DNA of 64,000 nt, taken from contig JAFWIF010000035.1 in assembly GCA_017514975.1 (NCBI GenBank), positions 160,797 to 224,796 on the forward strand, given 5' to 3'. Origin of the DNA: Candidatus Saccharimonadota bacterium. GTDB taxonomy: Bacteria > Patescibacteriota > Saccharimonadia > Saccharimonadales > Saccharimonadaceae. Every line of letters begins with the position of its first letter. Within the stretch, counting starts at the first letter, position 1. A model generated the notes under the pieces. The model saw only the letters and a program-made list of their open reading frames with translations. It had not been told where the DNA came from and ran no database searches. Both the position numbers and the translations under genes were made by a program. Shown one piece after another: positions 8,427 through 15,662 of this stretch.

Positions 8427-8672
8427 ATGACGAAAGAAGAAAAGTGGTGGTTTTCGGTCGTGGATATTGTCGGGGTTTTGACGGAACAGGAAGACTACGC
8501 GAAAGTTCGGAACTATTGGAAATGGCTTAAAAATAAACTTATTGATGAGGGTAGCCGACTGGTTAGTAATACTAACCACTTGAAACTCCTCGCTCCTGAC
8601 GGCAAGATGCGTTTAACTGACGTCATGGACACCGACAAATCCTACGGGGCTAACTTTGACAATTCCGACTAA
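8427..8672 (+). CDS. Truncated Bro-N/DinD-like protein fragment, 81 aa
   Basis: WWFSVVDIVGVLTEQEDYAKVRNYWKWLKNKL and the following KLLAPDGKMRLTDVMDTD resemble the N-terminal Bro-N-type domain of DinD-like and phage antirepressor proteins, which are normally much longer. Here the reading frame ends 15 residues after that domain (KSYGANFDNSD). The final codons contain the -35 box (TTGACA, 8657-8662) of the next gene. GGGAGGT precedes the ATG. It is probably a broken remnant of a mobile-element or damage-inducible gene; a functional micro-version cannot be excluded. Confidence 0.6.
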   Translation: MTKEEKWWFSVVDIVGVLTEQEDYAKVRNYWKWLKNKLIDEGSRLVSNTNHLKLLAPDGKMRLTDVMDTDKSYGANFDNSD

Positions 8673-8684
8673 TATGATATAATT
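8657..8684 (+). promoter_or_regulatory. Promoter of the flavoprotein gene
   Basis: TTGACA (8657-8662), 16-bp spacer, TATAAT (8679-8684). The -35 box lies inside the 3' end of the truncated Bro-N reading frame. Confidence 0.82.
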
Positions 8685-8689
8685 ATAGT

Positions 8690-8744
8690 GTCGCTCTATA
8701 TTTTCTTAAGTTCAAGGCTTAGGAATGCACCTTAAAAGGAGGTA
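8690..8744 (+). promoter_or_regulatory. Structured 5' leader with TGCACCTTAA-SD motif (copy 3)
   Basis: TTCTTAAG (8703-8710) pairs with CTTAGGAA (8718-8725, one G-U). TGCACCTTAA and AAGGAGGT follow, then ATG at 8749. It shares the element order of the leaders at 2876, 5884 and 9995. Confidence 0.58.
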
Positions 8745-8748
8745 TCTT

Positions 8749-9837
8749 ATGCAACATTACGACGTAATTATTATTGGCGCCGGTCTTGCTGGCGCGAGTC
8801 TCGGTTATCTGCTCCAGAAACAGGGCAAAACAACGTTCATTATCGAACGCGCCGATCTCAACAAAAAAGACAAGCTTTGTGGTGGTCTCCTGACGAAAAG
8901 GTCTTTCAAACTTTTCCGCAAAAATTTCGACCAAAATAACATTTTACCGTTCCGCAAGTTCCAAAACTTTACCGTTAAGACTAGGCGCGCAGCTACAACC
9001 ATTCGTCACGATTTCTACAGCATTTCCCGCAAACAGCTCGACGACTACCTCGTCAGTCTCTATCCCGAAGCGGGCGGCACGATTTTCTCCCCCATAAAAA
9101 CCTACTCACTCAACCTTCATAAGCGCATCGTCACTACAGAAGGCGGCACCCCTTTCAGCTACGACACGCTCATTGGTGCCGACGGTATCCACAGCAAACT
9201 TCGCACAATTCTCACGGGAAGATCGCAACGCAAAAATTTTGCTCTCGAAACTCAACTTCCGACCAACACTTCCGCCGAACTCGTCATTCATTTTCTAGAC
9301 GACCTCAAAGGTTACGCGTGGCATATTCCTAACAACGAACATCTCATGCTCGGTCTCGGCGACGTTTCCGAAAAGACCAATCTCCGCCCCCGCTTCGACC
9401 AATTCCTCGCAACACAAAATTGCCATAGCAAAAACCTTCGTGGCGCTTTCCTGCCGACAGGAAACGATATTTTCCTCGGCAAAGGCAATGTCTTTCTTAT
9501 TGGCGACGCCGCTGGCCTCGCTTCGCCTATCTTTGGCGAAGGCATCTATTACGCTTTTGTCTCTAGCATCGCCCTCGCCAAAGCTCTCGACCCAAAGACC
9601 TCAAGTTTCAACTCTGAAACTTCATGCCACGCAAACCATAACTCTGAATCCGCGAGCCACAATCACGCAGCCAAAACCTACCGCGCCCTTATGCTCCCCT
9701 ATATCAACCGTCTTAAGCGTGAACATCACCTCAAAAAGTTTATCTTTAATGCAAAACTAAACCAGTTTGTTTTCAGGAATTATCACTTATCCCTAATTAA
9801 GCCCTTCGTCGACCGCTTTGTCGCAAAATACCTCTAA
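8749..9837 (+). CDS. Geranylgeranyl-reductase-family FAD-dependent oxidoreductase
   Basis: Flavoprotein of the family that includes geranylgeranyl reductases and related hydroxylase-like enzymes. The 362-residue product has the FAD-binding Rossmann start YDVIIIGAGLAGASLGYLL (about 4-22), a CGG near residue 43 (KLCGGLLTKR) and the second FAD motif VFLIGDAAGLASPIFGEGIYYA. The frame is open to an ATG at 8725, but that would place the GGAGGT site inside the gene, so 8749 is the better start. Codon use in the tail (NSETSCHANHNSESASHNHA) is low-complexity. The substrate, possibly an isoprenoid lipid, cannot be read from sequence. Confidence 0.87.
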   Translation: MQHYDVIIIGAGLAGASLGYLLQKQGKTTFIIERADLNKKDKLCGGLLTKRSFKLFRKNFDQNNILPFRKFQNFTVKTRRAATTIRHDFYSISRKQLDDYLVSLYPEAGGTIFSPIKTYSLNLHKRIVTTEGGTPFSYDTLIGADGIHSKLRTILTGRSQRKNFALETQLPTNTSAELVIHFLDDLKGYAWHIPNNEHLMLGLGDVSEKTNLRPRFDQFLATQNCHSKNLRGAFLPTGNDIFLGKGNVFLIGDAAGLASPIFGEGIYYAFVSSIALAKALDPKTSSFNSETSCHANHNSESASHNHAAKTYRALMLPYINRLKREHHLKKFIFNAKLNQFVFRNYHLSLIKPFVDRFVAKYL

Positions 9838-9853
9838 ATTACCTCAAAAACCC

Positions 9854-9880
9854 AAAATCCACGCCCCTGCGTGGATTTTT
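9854..9880 (+). terminator. Intrinsic terminator
   Basis: AAAATCCACGC (9854-9864), loop CCCT, GCGTGGATTTTT (9869-9880). Confidence 0.9.
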
Positions 9881-9959
9881 CGCGTTGCGAATACAAAAGG
9901 CCACCCTAATAATCTCCCCCACCAAACCTTGCCAAAACACCACTTTCACGTCATAAATA

Positions 9960-9988
9960 TTGACAAAAAATTAAATATATACTAATAT
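9960..9988 (+). promoter_or_regulatory. Promoter for the gene at 10064
   Basis: TTGACA (9960-9965), 17-bp spacer, TAATAT (9983-9988). Confidence 0.75.
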
Positions 9989-9994
9989 ACGTCG

Positions 9995-10057
9995 CCGCGT
10001 TATGCGCGACAAATTTTAACTGTCTCGGGGGAGAGCAGTTGCACATTAAAAAGGAGA
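9995..10057 (+). promoter_or_regulatory. Structured 5' leader with TGCACATTAA-SD motif (copy 4)
   Basis: Two hairpins are visible: GTCGC/GCGAC around 9991-10011, and AACTG..CTC / GAG..CAGTT around 10019-10041. TTGCACATTAAAAAGGAGAT follows, then ATG at 10064. This is the fourth copy of the same leader design. Confidence 0.58.
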
Positions 10058-10063
10058 TACGTT

Positions 10064-10993
10064 ATGTACAAAGAAGAAAAATTTGACCATGTTTACATGA
10101 TACTGAATGGGCCTTCAGTATTTAAAATGATGCTATCTATGGAGTCAGCCGCTGCGCCTCGCCCGCCAGTAGTTAATTTTACTTTACGCGATGAACTTAC
10201 TGGCAAAAAGAGGTTAGTGAATGCCGTAATCGAGGGTATGCATAATGCTCGTTTCGGTTGGCGCCTTGAAGGTTTTCTCGTAGAGAAGTCGAGTAGTCCA
10301 CTATTCAAGGCAATGTATTTCACAGAGGATACGCGCATCGGCCGCATGGAAGTTTCGGAGAAGCTTTCAGATTTCACCTTTACGGAGGCCTGGCTTCTGG
10401 AGCACTCTTCTGAGTTGCAGGACGATGGACTTGGAATCGAGCGCATTTACACAGGAACTACTACAGCCAAGATGCGTCAGGATCATCCGCTCATCTGGTT
10501 TTGGGCCAAGGCGAACATGAAGCGTCAGGCTTTATCGTTCCGTGGTCGTAAGGTAGCCTCGTTTGTCTCGTTCAAAGACTTCATTAGCGGCCAGAAGCTT
10601 CAGGCCGATGAGGATGATGTGGCGGAGAAATTATCTTTCATGTATCTGGCCTCTAATTATAATGGTTCAGTTAATATGCTAGTGGAAGATGATTTGTCTC
10701 AGCCGTTCCTGCACGGTATCAAGGTCGACCCGTCTCTCTGGACTTGGGGCTCACCTTCTCAGCGAGAGCCGAAGGAAAGCCTTCCGGAATACTTGGACAG
10801 GTATAGCCGCGACTTAGAAAAATATAGTCGTGAACTTAACTTGGACGCACTTACAGCCACTATTAAGAATTTTATGCCAAGCAAAAAAGCTAGACTTGAC
10901 CGAGCATTCCACGAAGCTGTCAACAATAGGAATAGCGGACAGAGTGAAGGATTTATTAGTTTTGAAGAGTTCAACAAGCTCAAACAAAACTAA
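10064..10993 (+). CDS. Unknown protein, 309 aa
   Basis: No family recognised. The product is soluble, without signal peptide or membrane helix. An N-terminal, beta-like half (FTLRDELTGKKRLVNAVIEG; LEGFLVEKSSSPLFKAMYF) is followed by a helical, charged C-terminus (EYLDRYSRDLEKYSRELNLD; EEFNKLKQN). Codon use is less C-rich than in the ribosomal genes (more TCG/CTT/GAG), which may indicate a different history. It is a stand-alone transcription unit with promoter, hairpin leader and terminator. Confidence 0.78.
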   Translation: MYKEEKFDHVYMILNGPSVFKMMLSMESAAAPRPPVVNFTLRDELTGKKRLVNAVIEGMHNARFGWRLEGFLVEKSSSPLFKAMYFTEDTRIGRMEVSEKLSDFTFTEAWLLEHSSELQDDGLGIERIYTGTTTAKMRQDHPLIWFWAKANMKRQALSFRGRKVASFVSFKDFISGQKLQADEDDVAEKLSFMYLASNYNGSVNMLVEDDLSQPFLHGIKVDPSLWTWGSPSQREPKESLPEYLDRYSRDLEKYSRELNLDALTATIKNFMPSKKARLDRAFHEAVNNRNSGQSEGFISFEEFNKLKQN

Positions 10994-11027
10994 TTTCCAA
11001 CTAAGATAATATTATGTATCTCCCCCT

Positions 11028-11055
11028 CCCCAGCTTAACCGCTGGGGATTTTTTT
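11028..11055 (+). terminator. Intrinsic terminator
   Basis: CCCCAGC (11028-11034), loop TTAACC, GCTGGGG (11041-11047), then ATTTTTTT. Confidence 0.92.
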
Positions 11056-11207
11056 CTCGCCATAGTTAAAAATACAACATTTTTCGCCCCACCTCTGTTT
11101 TTTCTGTGGAAAAGCCCCCCATTAATCCTCGTCATCTCCCAGGCAACCAAAATCAATCCAAAAAATGCCCAAACAACAAGGCTCAAAATCATTTTTCCAC
11201 AAATTAT

Positions 11208-11234
11208 TTGACAAAGCCATCAAAGCCCTATAAT
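11208..11234 (+). promoter_or_regulatory. Probable promoter for the gene at 11274
   Basis: TTGACA (11208-11213) and TATAAT (11229-11234) with a short 15-bp spacer; an overlapping ATATAAT a few bases later may improve it. Confidence 0.6.
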
Positions 11235-11273
11235 ATATAATGTAATAAAACTAACACAGACAGGATGCGAACT

Positions 11274-11792
11274 ATGTCTGAATTACCAGAAAAACAAATA
11301 AAACGCCTACGCAGTCTCCTTACCGAAGCCGAGACGAATCTTTCTGCGGCCCGCGAATTATTAACCTCTATGCTTGGCGATGGCGACGTTATCACTACTC
11401 CGTCCAACACTATCGCCGAAAGCCCGGAGGGTAAAATTATCGAGGGTGTCTTTGATGGACAGATTATGATTGGTCCCGACGGCAAAAATTATCCCGTCCC
11501 TGCAAACTACGCCAGCAAGTCCAAGCTCGTCGAAGGAGATATTCTCAAACTCACAATCACCGAAGGCGGTAAGTTTCTTTATAAACAGATTGGCCCTGTC
11601 GAACGCAAAACTGTGATTGGCACCCTCACGAGCCACGACGACCAGTACTTTGTCGAAGTCAATGGCAAAGAATTCAAAATTCTCTACGCCTCTGTTACCT
11701 ATTTCCGTCTCAAAATCGGCGATCAGGTCACCGTCACGATCCCTGCTGACAACGACGAGGCGACTTGGGCTGCCGTCGAAGCCAATTTATAA
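11274..11792 (+). CDS. Conserved-looking protein of unknown function, 172 aa
   Basis: No named family recognised. An N-terminal helix pair (SELPEKQIKRLRSLLTEAETNLSAARELLTSML, about 2-34) may form a coiled coil. Two beta-rich modules follow: GKIIEGVFDGQIMIGPDGKNYPVPANYASKSKLVEGDILKLTI (in pieces) and a second ending VTVTIPADNDEATWAAVE. The pattern 'set by a ligand-like loop then VEGDILKL' recalls small OB/SH3-like folds. AGGA sits eight bases before ATG 11274; the upstream ATG 11265 would put that site after the start, so I chose 11274. Confidence 0.75.
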   Translation: MSELPEKQIKRLRSLLTEAETNLSAARELLTSMLGDGDVITTPSNTIAESPEGKIIEGVFDGQIMIGPDGKNYPVPANYASKSKLVEGDILKLTITEGGKFLYKQIGPVERKTVIGTLTSHDDQYFVEVNGKEFKILYASVTYFRLKIGDQVTVTIPADNDEATWAAVEANL

Positions 11793-11965
11793 GTATCCCT
11801 CTTCTCCCCGAGTTTCCTTTCTGAAACAAACCACCCAAAAGATTCACGCTAGATTTTGTCGAGCGCCTATATCTCTATATTATATCAAATTTTTCGCTAA
11901 AAGTCAATACTTGTCAAGCTTAAGCTCAATTTGATATTTTTAAGGTATTATTAAGTAATGTGAAT

Positions 11966-12030
11966 GGCAAAATTAGTTAAGCTATTGCCAGCCTTTCGGC
12001 TACGTCTATAGCACGCCGCTAATTTTCCAT
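11966..12030 (+). promoter_or_regulatory. Three-tier nested stem in the aquaporin leader
   Basis: AAAATTAG (11969-11976) pairs with CTAATTTT (12019-12026). Inside it GCTAT (11981-11985) pairs with ATAGC (12008-12012), and inside that AGCC (11990-11993) pairs with GGCT (11998-12001) around TTTC. The ribosome site (GAGAGG) follows directly. This may be a cis-regulatory RNA element; no known class recognised. Confidence 0.5.
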
Positions 12031-12049
12031 TTCAAGAGAGGTACAATTT

Positions 12050-12760
12050 ATGAGTAAAACTCACAAAAAATACATCGCCGAGGCAATCGGCACCGCCGTA
12101 CTCGTTCTGTTTGGTTGCGGCACTGCTGTTGTTACTGCAGGACAAGGCGATCATCTTGTCGCGACCGCTTTAGCATTCGGGCTTGCTATCGTCGCGACTG
12201 CTTACGTTATTGGCGACATTTCTGGTTGCCACGTTAATCCTGCCGTCTCTTTCGCGATGCTCTTAACAGGCAAAATGGGCAAACGCGAATTCCTCGGCTA
12301 TGTTATTTCGCAAGTTCTCGGCGCTCTCGCTGGTACTGCGCTACTTAGCCTGATCTTGCTCTCGGTCGGCCAAACTGGTGGTTGGGAAGGTATCGTGAAT
12401 GGCGCTGGCTTAGGGGCTAACGGCTTTGACGCTAGCGATGCTGGAGGTATCAACGTCTGGGGCGCAATCTTAACCGAAATCATCCTCACTTTCGTCTTTA
12501 TTTACACTATCCTTGGCGTCACCTCGGATAGCAAAAAGGCGAGCGTTGCCGGCATCGTCATCGGTCTCACTTTGACCTTTGTTCACATTATCGGCATCAA
12601 CCTTACTGGCACTTCCGTCAACCCTGCCCGTAGCCTTGCTCCAGCAATCTTCCTCGGAGGCACCGCACTGGGTCAAGTCTGGGTCTTTATCCTTGCTCCA
12701 TTCATTGGTTCCGCGCTCGCCGCATATACCTTTAAAGCTCTCAATGTAGCTAAAAAATAA
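12050..12760 (+). CDS. aqpZ: Aquaporin, MIP family water channel (AqpZ-like)
   Basis: Six-helix channel for water across the cytoplasmic membrane. Both half-helix motifs are present, HVNPAV (about 62-67) and SVNPARS (about 191-197). Selectivity-filter residues typical of water-selective AqpZ are visible: His in FVHIIGINLTG, Thr in TGTSVNPAR and Arg after the second NPA. Length (236) is normal. The gene stands alone with a structured leader and a terminator. Water rather than glycerol specificity is inferred from the filter residues. Confidence 0.93.
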   Translation: MSKTHKKYIAEAIGTAVLVLFGCGTAVVTAGQGDHLVATALAFGLAIVATAYVIGDISGCHVNPAVSFAMLLTGKMGKREFLGYVISQVLGALAGTALLSLILLSVGQTGGWEGIVNGAGLGANGFDASDAGGINVWGAILTEIILTFVFIYTILGVTSDSKKASVAGIVIGLTLTFVHIIGINLTGTSVNPARSLAPAIFLGGTALGQVWVFILAPFIGSALAAYTFKALNVAKK

Positions 12761-12775
12761 GTCCGATTCTATTCA

Positions 12776-12810
12776 AATAAACCACTCTTCTTCAGGGTGG
12801 CTTATTTTTA
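12776..12810 (+). terminator. Intrinsic terminator of the aquaporin gene
   Basis: AATAAACCAC pairs with GGTGGCTTATT around a loop of about 10 bases, followed by T-rich sequence. Confidence 0.8.
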
Positions 12811-12824
12811 TTATCTGGACAACA

Positions 12825-12833
12825 TGCTAAAAT
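12825..12833 (+). promoter_or_regulatory. Extended -10 directly upstream of dnaX (leaderless)
   Basis: TGC plus TAAAAT ends at 12833, eight bases before the dnaX ATG at 12841. No Shine-Dalgarno site fits in that space, so transcription probably begins at or next to the start codon. Confidence 0.65.
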
Positions 12834-12840
12834 ATACCTA

Positions 12841-14289
12841 ATGAAAGCATTGTATCGACGCTATCGACCGCGCTCGCTCAAGGAGGTAATTGGTCAGTCA
12901 CAGGTAACCGACGTTCTCAAACGGTCTCTCGAGAACCACAAGATTAACCACGCTTACCTCTTTATCGGCCCCCGCGGCACCGGCAAGACTTCTGTCGCAC
13001 GCATCTTCGCACACGAGATTAACGGCTTTGACTATGAACTCGAAGACGACTATATTGACATTGTCGAAATCGATGCTGCCAGCAATACCGGCGTCGACAA
13101 TATTCGCGATCTTCGTGAAAAAGCCATAGTCGCACCAAGCACCGGTCAGTACAAAGTCTATATTATTGACGAGGTCCACATGCTCTCGAAAGGCGCCTTT
13201 AATGCACTCCTCAAGATCCTCGAGGAACCGCCCGCACACGTCGTCTTTATTATGGCCACGACTGACGCCTATAAAGTCCCAATCACGATATCTTCCCGAT
13301 GCCAGACCTTCACTTTCAAGCTCGCAACACCAGAAATCATGCTTGACTACCTAAAAGAAATCGTCAAAAAAGAAAAGATCAACATCGATTCCGATGCGCT
13401 CCAGCTCGTCGTACAACGTGGTGGTGGCTCCTTTCGCGACACCTTATCGCTCCTCGACCAGGTCTCAAATCTTTCCGACAGCTCCGATAAGCCTATTACT
13501 CTAGAACTCCTCACTAACGCTCTCGGTCTTCCACAACAAGACGCTATCGATAGCCTCCTTGCTGCCTATCAATCCGCCTCGCTCGACTCAATTCGCACAA
13601 ACTTAAACACGCTTTACGCCGCAAACATCAAACCCGATCACATCGCCGCCGCTCTTATCGATACAATCCTCGCCAATCCAAATCCTAGCCTTATCCAACT
13701 CCTCTCGCCACTGGTAGCCGTATCTTCCTCATCGCAGCATCCCGACGCACAGCTTCTTGTCGCTCTTTGCTCCAATCAAACAAGCCCCACGCCATCTACT
13801 CCCACAAAAGCCACTCCACAACCACCACAACCTAGCCCCTCTCTCCCGCGCCCCGCAGTACCTCCTTCGCACCCATCTCCAGCCACCACACCAACAAAAC
13901 CCGTCACCGCAACCGCCCCAACCACAGCACCAACAAAACCCGTCGCCGCAACCGCCCCAACCACCGCCGCTCCCCAATCGACCACCGCTGGCGATTCGTC
14001 CACCGACGACCTATGGCAAACCCTCCTCTCACACGCCGCCAATAAGGCCAAAAGCATTTACAGCACCCTCAATACTGCCGACCATGATTTCGCTAATAAT
14101 ACCCTTACTATTTATATTCCACATAAATTTAAAAAACAGCAAGTCGAGAAAAAACGCGCTGTCCTATGCGACGCCCTCCCAAGCAATGTCGAACTCGCAA
14201 TCGTCGACCACGCCCGTACAACTGATCCGACAATTGCTTCAATTGCCGAAATTATGGGTGGCGGAGAGGAGGTAGCTCTAAATGTCTAA
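12841..14289 (+). CDS. dnaX: DNA polymerase III subunit gamma/tau
   Basis: Clamp-loader ATPase. Walker A GPRGTGKT (43-50), DEVH (110-113), NALLKILEEPP and the SRC motif (SSRC, 151-154) are intact. The four-cysteine zinc module that normally lies between Walker A and IEIDAAS is absent: the sequence runs ARIFAHEINGFDYELEDDYI straight into DIVEIDAAS. After the lid domain a Pro/Thr-rich linker (about 315-385) contains two near-identical copies of TKPV(T/A)ATAPTTA. A tau-like C-terminal domain follows (DDLWQTLLSHAANKAKSIYS to the end). It overlaps dnaB by 8 bases. Leaderless promoter. Confidence 0.95.
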   Translation: MKALYRRYRPRSLKEVIGQSQVTDVLKRSLENHKINHAYLFIGPRGTGKTSVARIFAHEINGFDYELEDDYIDIVEIDAASNTGVDNIRDLREKAIVAPSTGQYKVYIIDEVHMLSKGAFNALLKILEEPPAHVVFIMATTDAYKVPITISSRCQTFTFKLATPEIMLDYLKEIVKKEKINIDSDALQLVVQRGGGSFRDTLSLLDQVSNLSDSSDKPITLELLTNALGLPQQDAIDSLLAAYQSASLDSIRTNLNTLYAANIKPDHIAAALIDTILANPNPSLIQLLSPLVAVSSSSQHPDAQLLVALCSNQTSPTPSTPTKATPQPPQPSPSLPRPAVPPSHPSPATTPTKPVTATAPTTAPTKPVAATAPTTAAPQSTTAGDSSTDDLWQTLLSHAANKAKSIYSTLNTADHDFANNTLTIYIPHKFKKQQVEKKRAVLCDALPSNVELAIVDHARTTDPTIASIAEIMGGGEEVALNV

Positions 14290-15646
14290 CTCCGAACCTA
14301 GCTCAAGCGCTCAAGCCACAAAACGCATCCCTCCGCAAAACCTCGATGCCGAAAAATCGCTTCTTGGTGCTATTCTCATTTCCGAAGAATCTCTCCCAGA
14401 TGTTACCGAAATCGTCAAGCCTCATGATTTCTACGACGAACGCCACCAACATATTTACAGTGCCATGTGGAATCTTTACGAACATCATCGCCCTGTCGAT
14501 TTATTGACCGTCAAAGCCGAACTCAAAAGCAAGAAACTCACCGAAAAGGCTGGCGGATCAGCATATCTATCCGAATTAGCTGGCTACGTCCCTACAGCCG
14601 CACACGCCGCCGCCTACGCCGAACTCGTCTCAAAAGCCGCCGTCCGCCGTCGCCTGATCGCCGCCGCCGCAACTATCACCGAACGCGCCTATGACGAAGA
14701 CGGTGAAACCCTCGAAATCCTCGGCGACGCCGAACGCTCATTGTTTGAAGTCTCCGAGCAAAACGTAAAAAATGACCTTGTCTCGATTTCCGACCTACTT
14801 TCCGAAACCTTCGATCGACTCGAAGAGCTACACGAACACAAGGGCTCAATCGCTGGTCTAAAGACCGGTTTTCCCGATCTCGACCGGATTACTGCCGGCT
14901 TCCACAAATCCGATCTTATCGTCCTAGCAGCGCGCCCCGCCATGGGTAAAACCGCTCTCGCTCTTAATTTCGCCCACAACGTCGCCACTATCAACAAAAA
15001 AGCCGTATTAATCTTCTCGCTAGAAATGGGTCGCGAGCAACTTATTAATCGCATGCTCTCCGACGCTTCCGGTATCGACTCTTTTAATCTCGAAACAGGC
15101 AATTTTAGCGGTGATGATTTTGCCAAAATCTCCGAGGCCATGGCAGAACTATCCGAAGATCCGATCTTTATCGACGATACGCCAGGATTAACTGTGATGG
15201 AGATGCGCACTAAAGCCCGCCGTATTGCCCACGACCAAGACGTCGGCATGATTATTGTCGACTACCTCCAGCTCATGTCCGGCTCATCAAAACGCGCCAT
15301 GGACAACCGCGTCCAAGAAATATCCGAAATCTCACGCGGCCTCAAGCTTATCGCACGCGAACTCAACGTGCCCGTAATCGCCCTTTCACAACTTTCTCGC
15401 ACCGTCGAAAATCGCAGCCCTCAAATACCGATGCTCTCCGACCTACGCGAGTCTGGATCGATCGAGCAAGACGCCGACATCGTCATGTTCTTATACCGCG
15501 AAGATTATTATAACGAAGATACCGACCGTCAAAATATCACCGACCTTATTCTCGCCAAACATCGCCGCGGCGCCACCGGACGCGTCGAACTCTACTTCGA
15601 CAAAACCCGCGTTCGCTTCCTTTCGCTTGATACAAAACACGAATAA
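14282..15646 (+). CDS. dnaB: Replicative DNA helicase DnaB
   Basis: Hexameric fork helicase. N-terminal primase-interacting domain (RIPPQNLDAEKSLLGAILIS, about 16-35), linker, then RecA-like ATPase with Walker A ARPAMGKTALAL. VLIFSLEMGREQLINRML, the Walker B stretch MIIVDYLQLM and the DNA-binding/arginine-finger region ISEISRGLKLIARELNVPVI also follow. The C-terminal ADIVMFLYRED and LAKHRRGATG motifs are typical. 454 residues, full length. It starts 8 bases inside dnaX, so the two are translationally coupled. Confidence 0.97.
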   Translation: MSNSEPSSSAQATKRIPPQNLDAEKSLLGAILISEESLPDVTEIVKPHDFYDERHQHIYSAMWNLYEHHRPVDLLTVKAELKSKKLTEKAGGSAYLSELAGYVPTAAHAAAYAELVSKAAVRRRLIAAAATITERAYDEDGETLEILGDAERSLFEVSEQNVKNDLVSISDLLSETFDRLEELHEHKGSIAGLKTGFPDLDRITAGFHKSDLIVLAARPAMGKTALALNFAHNVATINKKAVLIFSLEMGREQLINRMLSDASGIDSFNLETGNFSGDDFAKISEAMAELSEDPIFIDDTPGLTVMEMRTKARRIAHDQDVGMIIVDYLQLMSGSSKRAMDNRVQEISEISRGLKLIARELNVPVIALSQLSRTVENRSPQIPMLSDLRESGSIEQDADIVMFLYREDYYNEDTDRQNITDLILAKHRRGATGRVELYFDKTRVRFLSLDTKHE

Positions 15647-15655
15647 TGCTAATAT
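15647..15655 (+). promoter_or_regulatory. Extended -10 after dnaB (leaderless start for the membrane glycosyltransferase)
   Basis: TGC-TAATAT starts one base after the dnaB stop. The GTG at 15663 is eight bases after its last base. Confidence 0.5.
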
Positions 15656-15662
15656 AGTGCTA

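Noticed and set aside
11001..11211. Small hydrophobic frames on both strands before the gene at 11274
   Set aside because: They lie over a terminator and lack ribosome sites; no family is recognisable.
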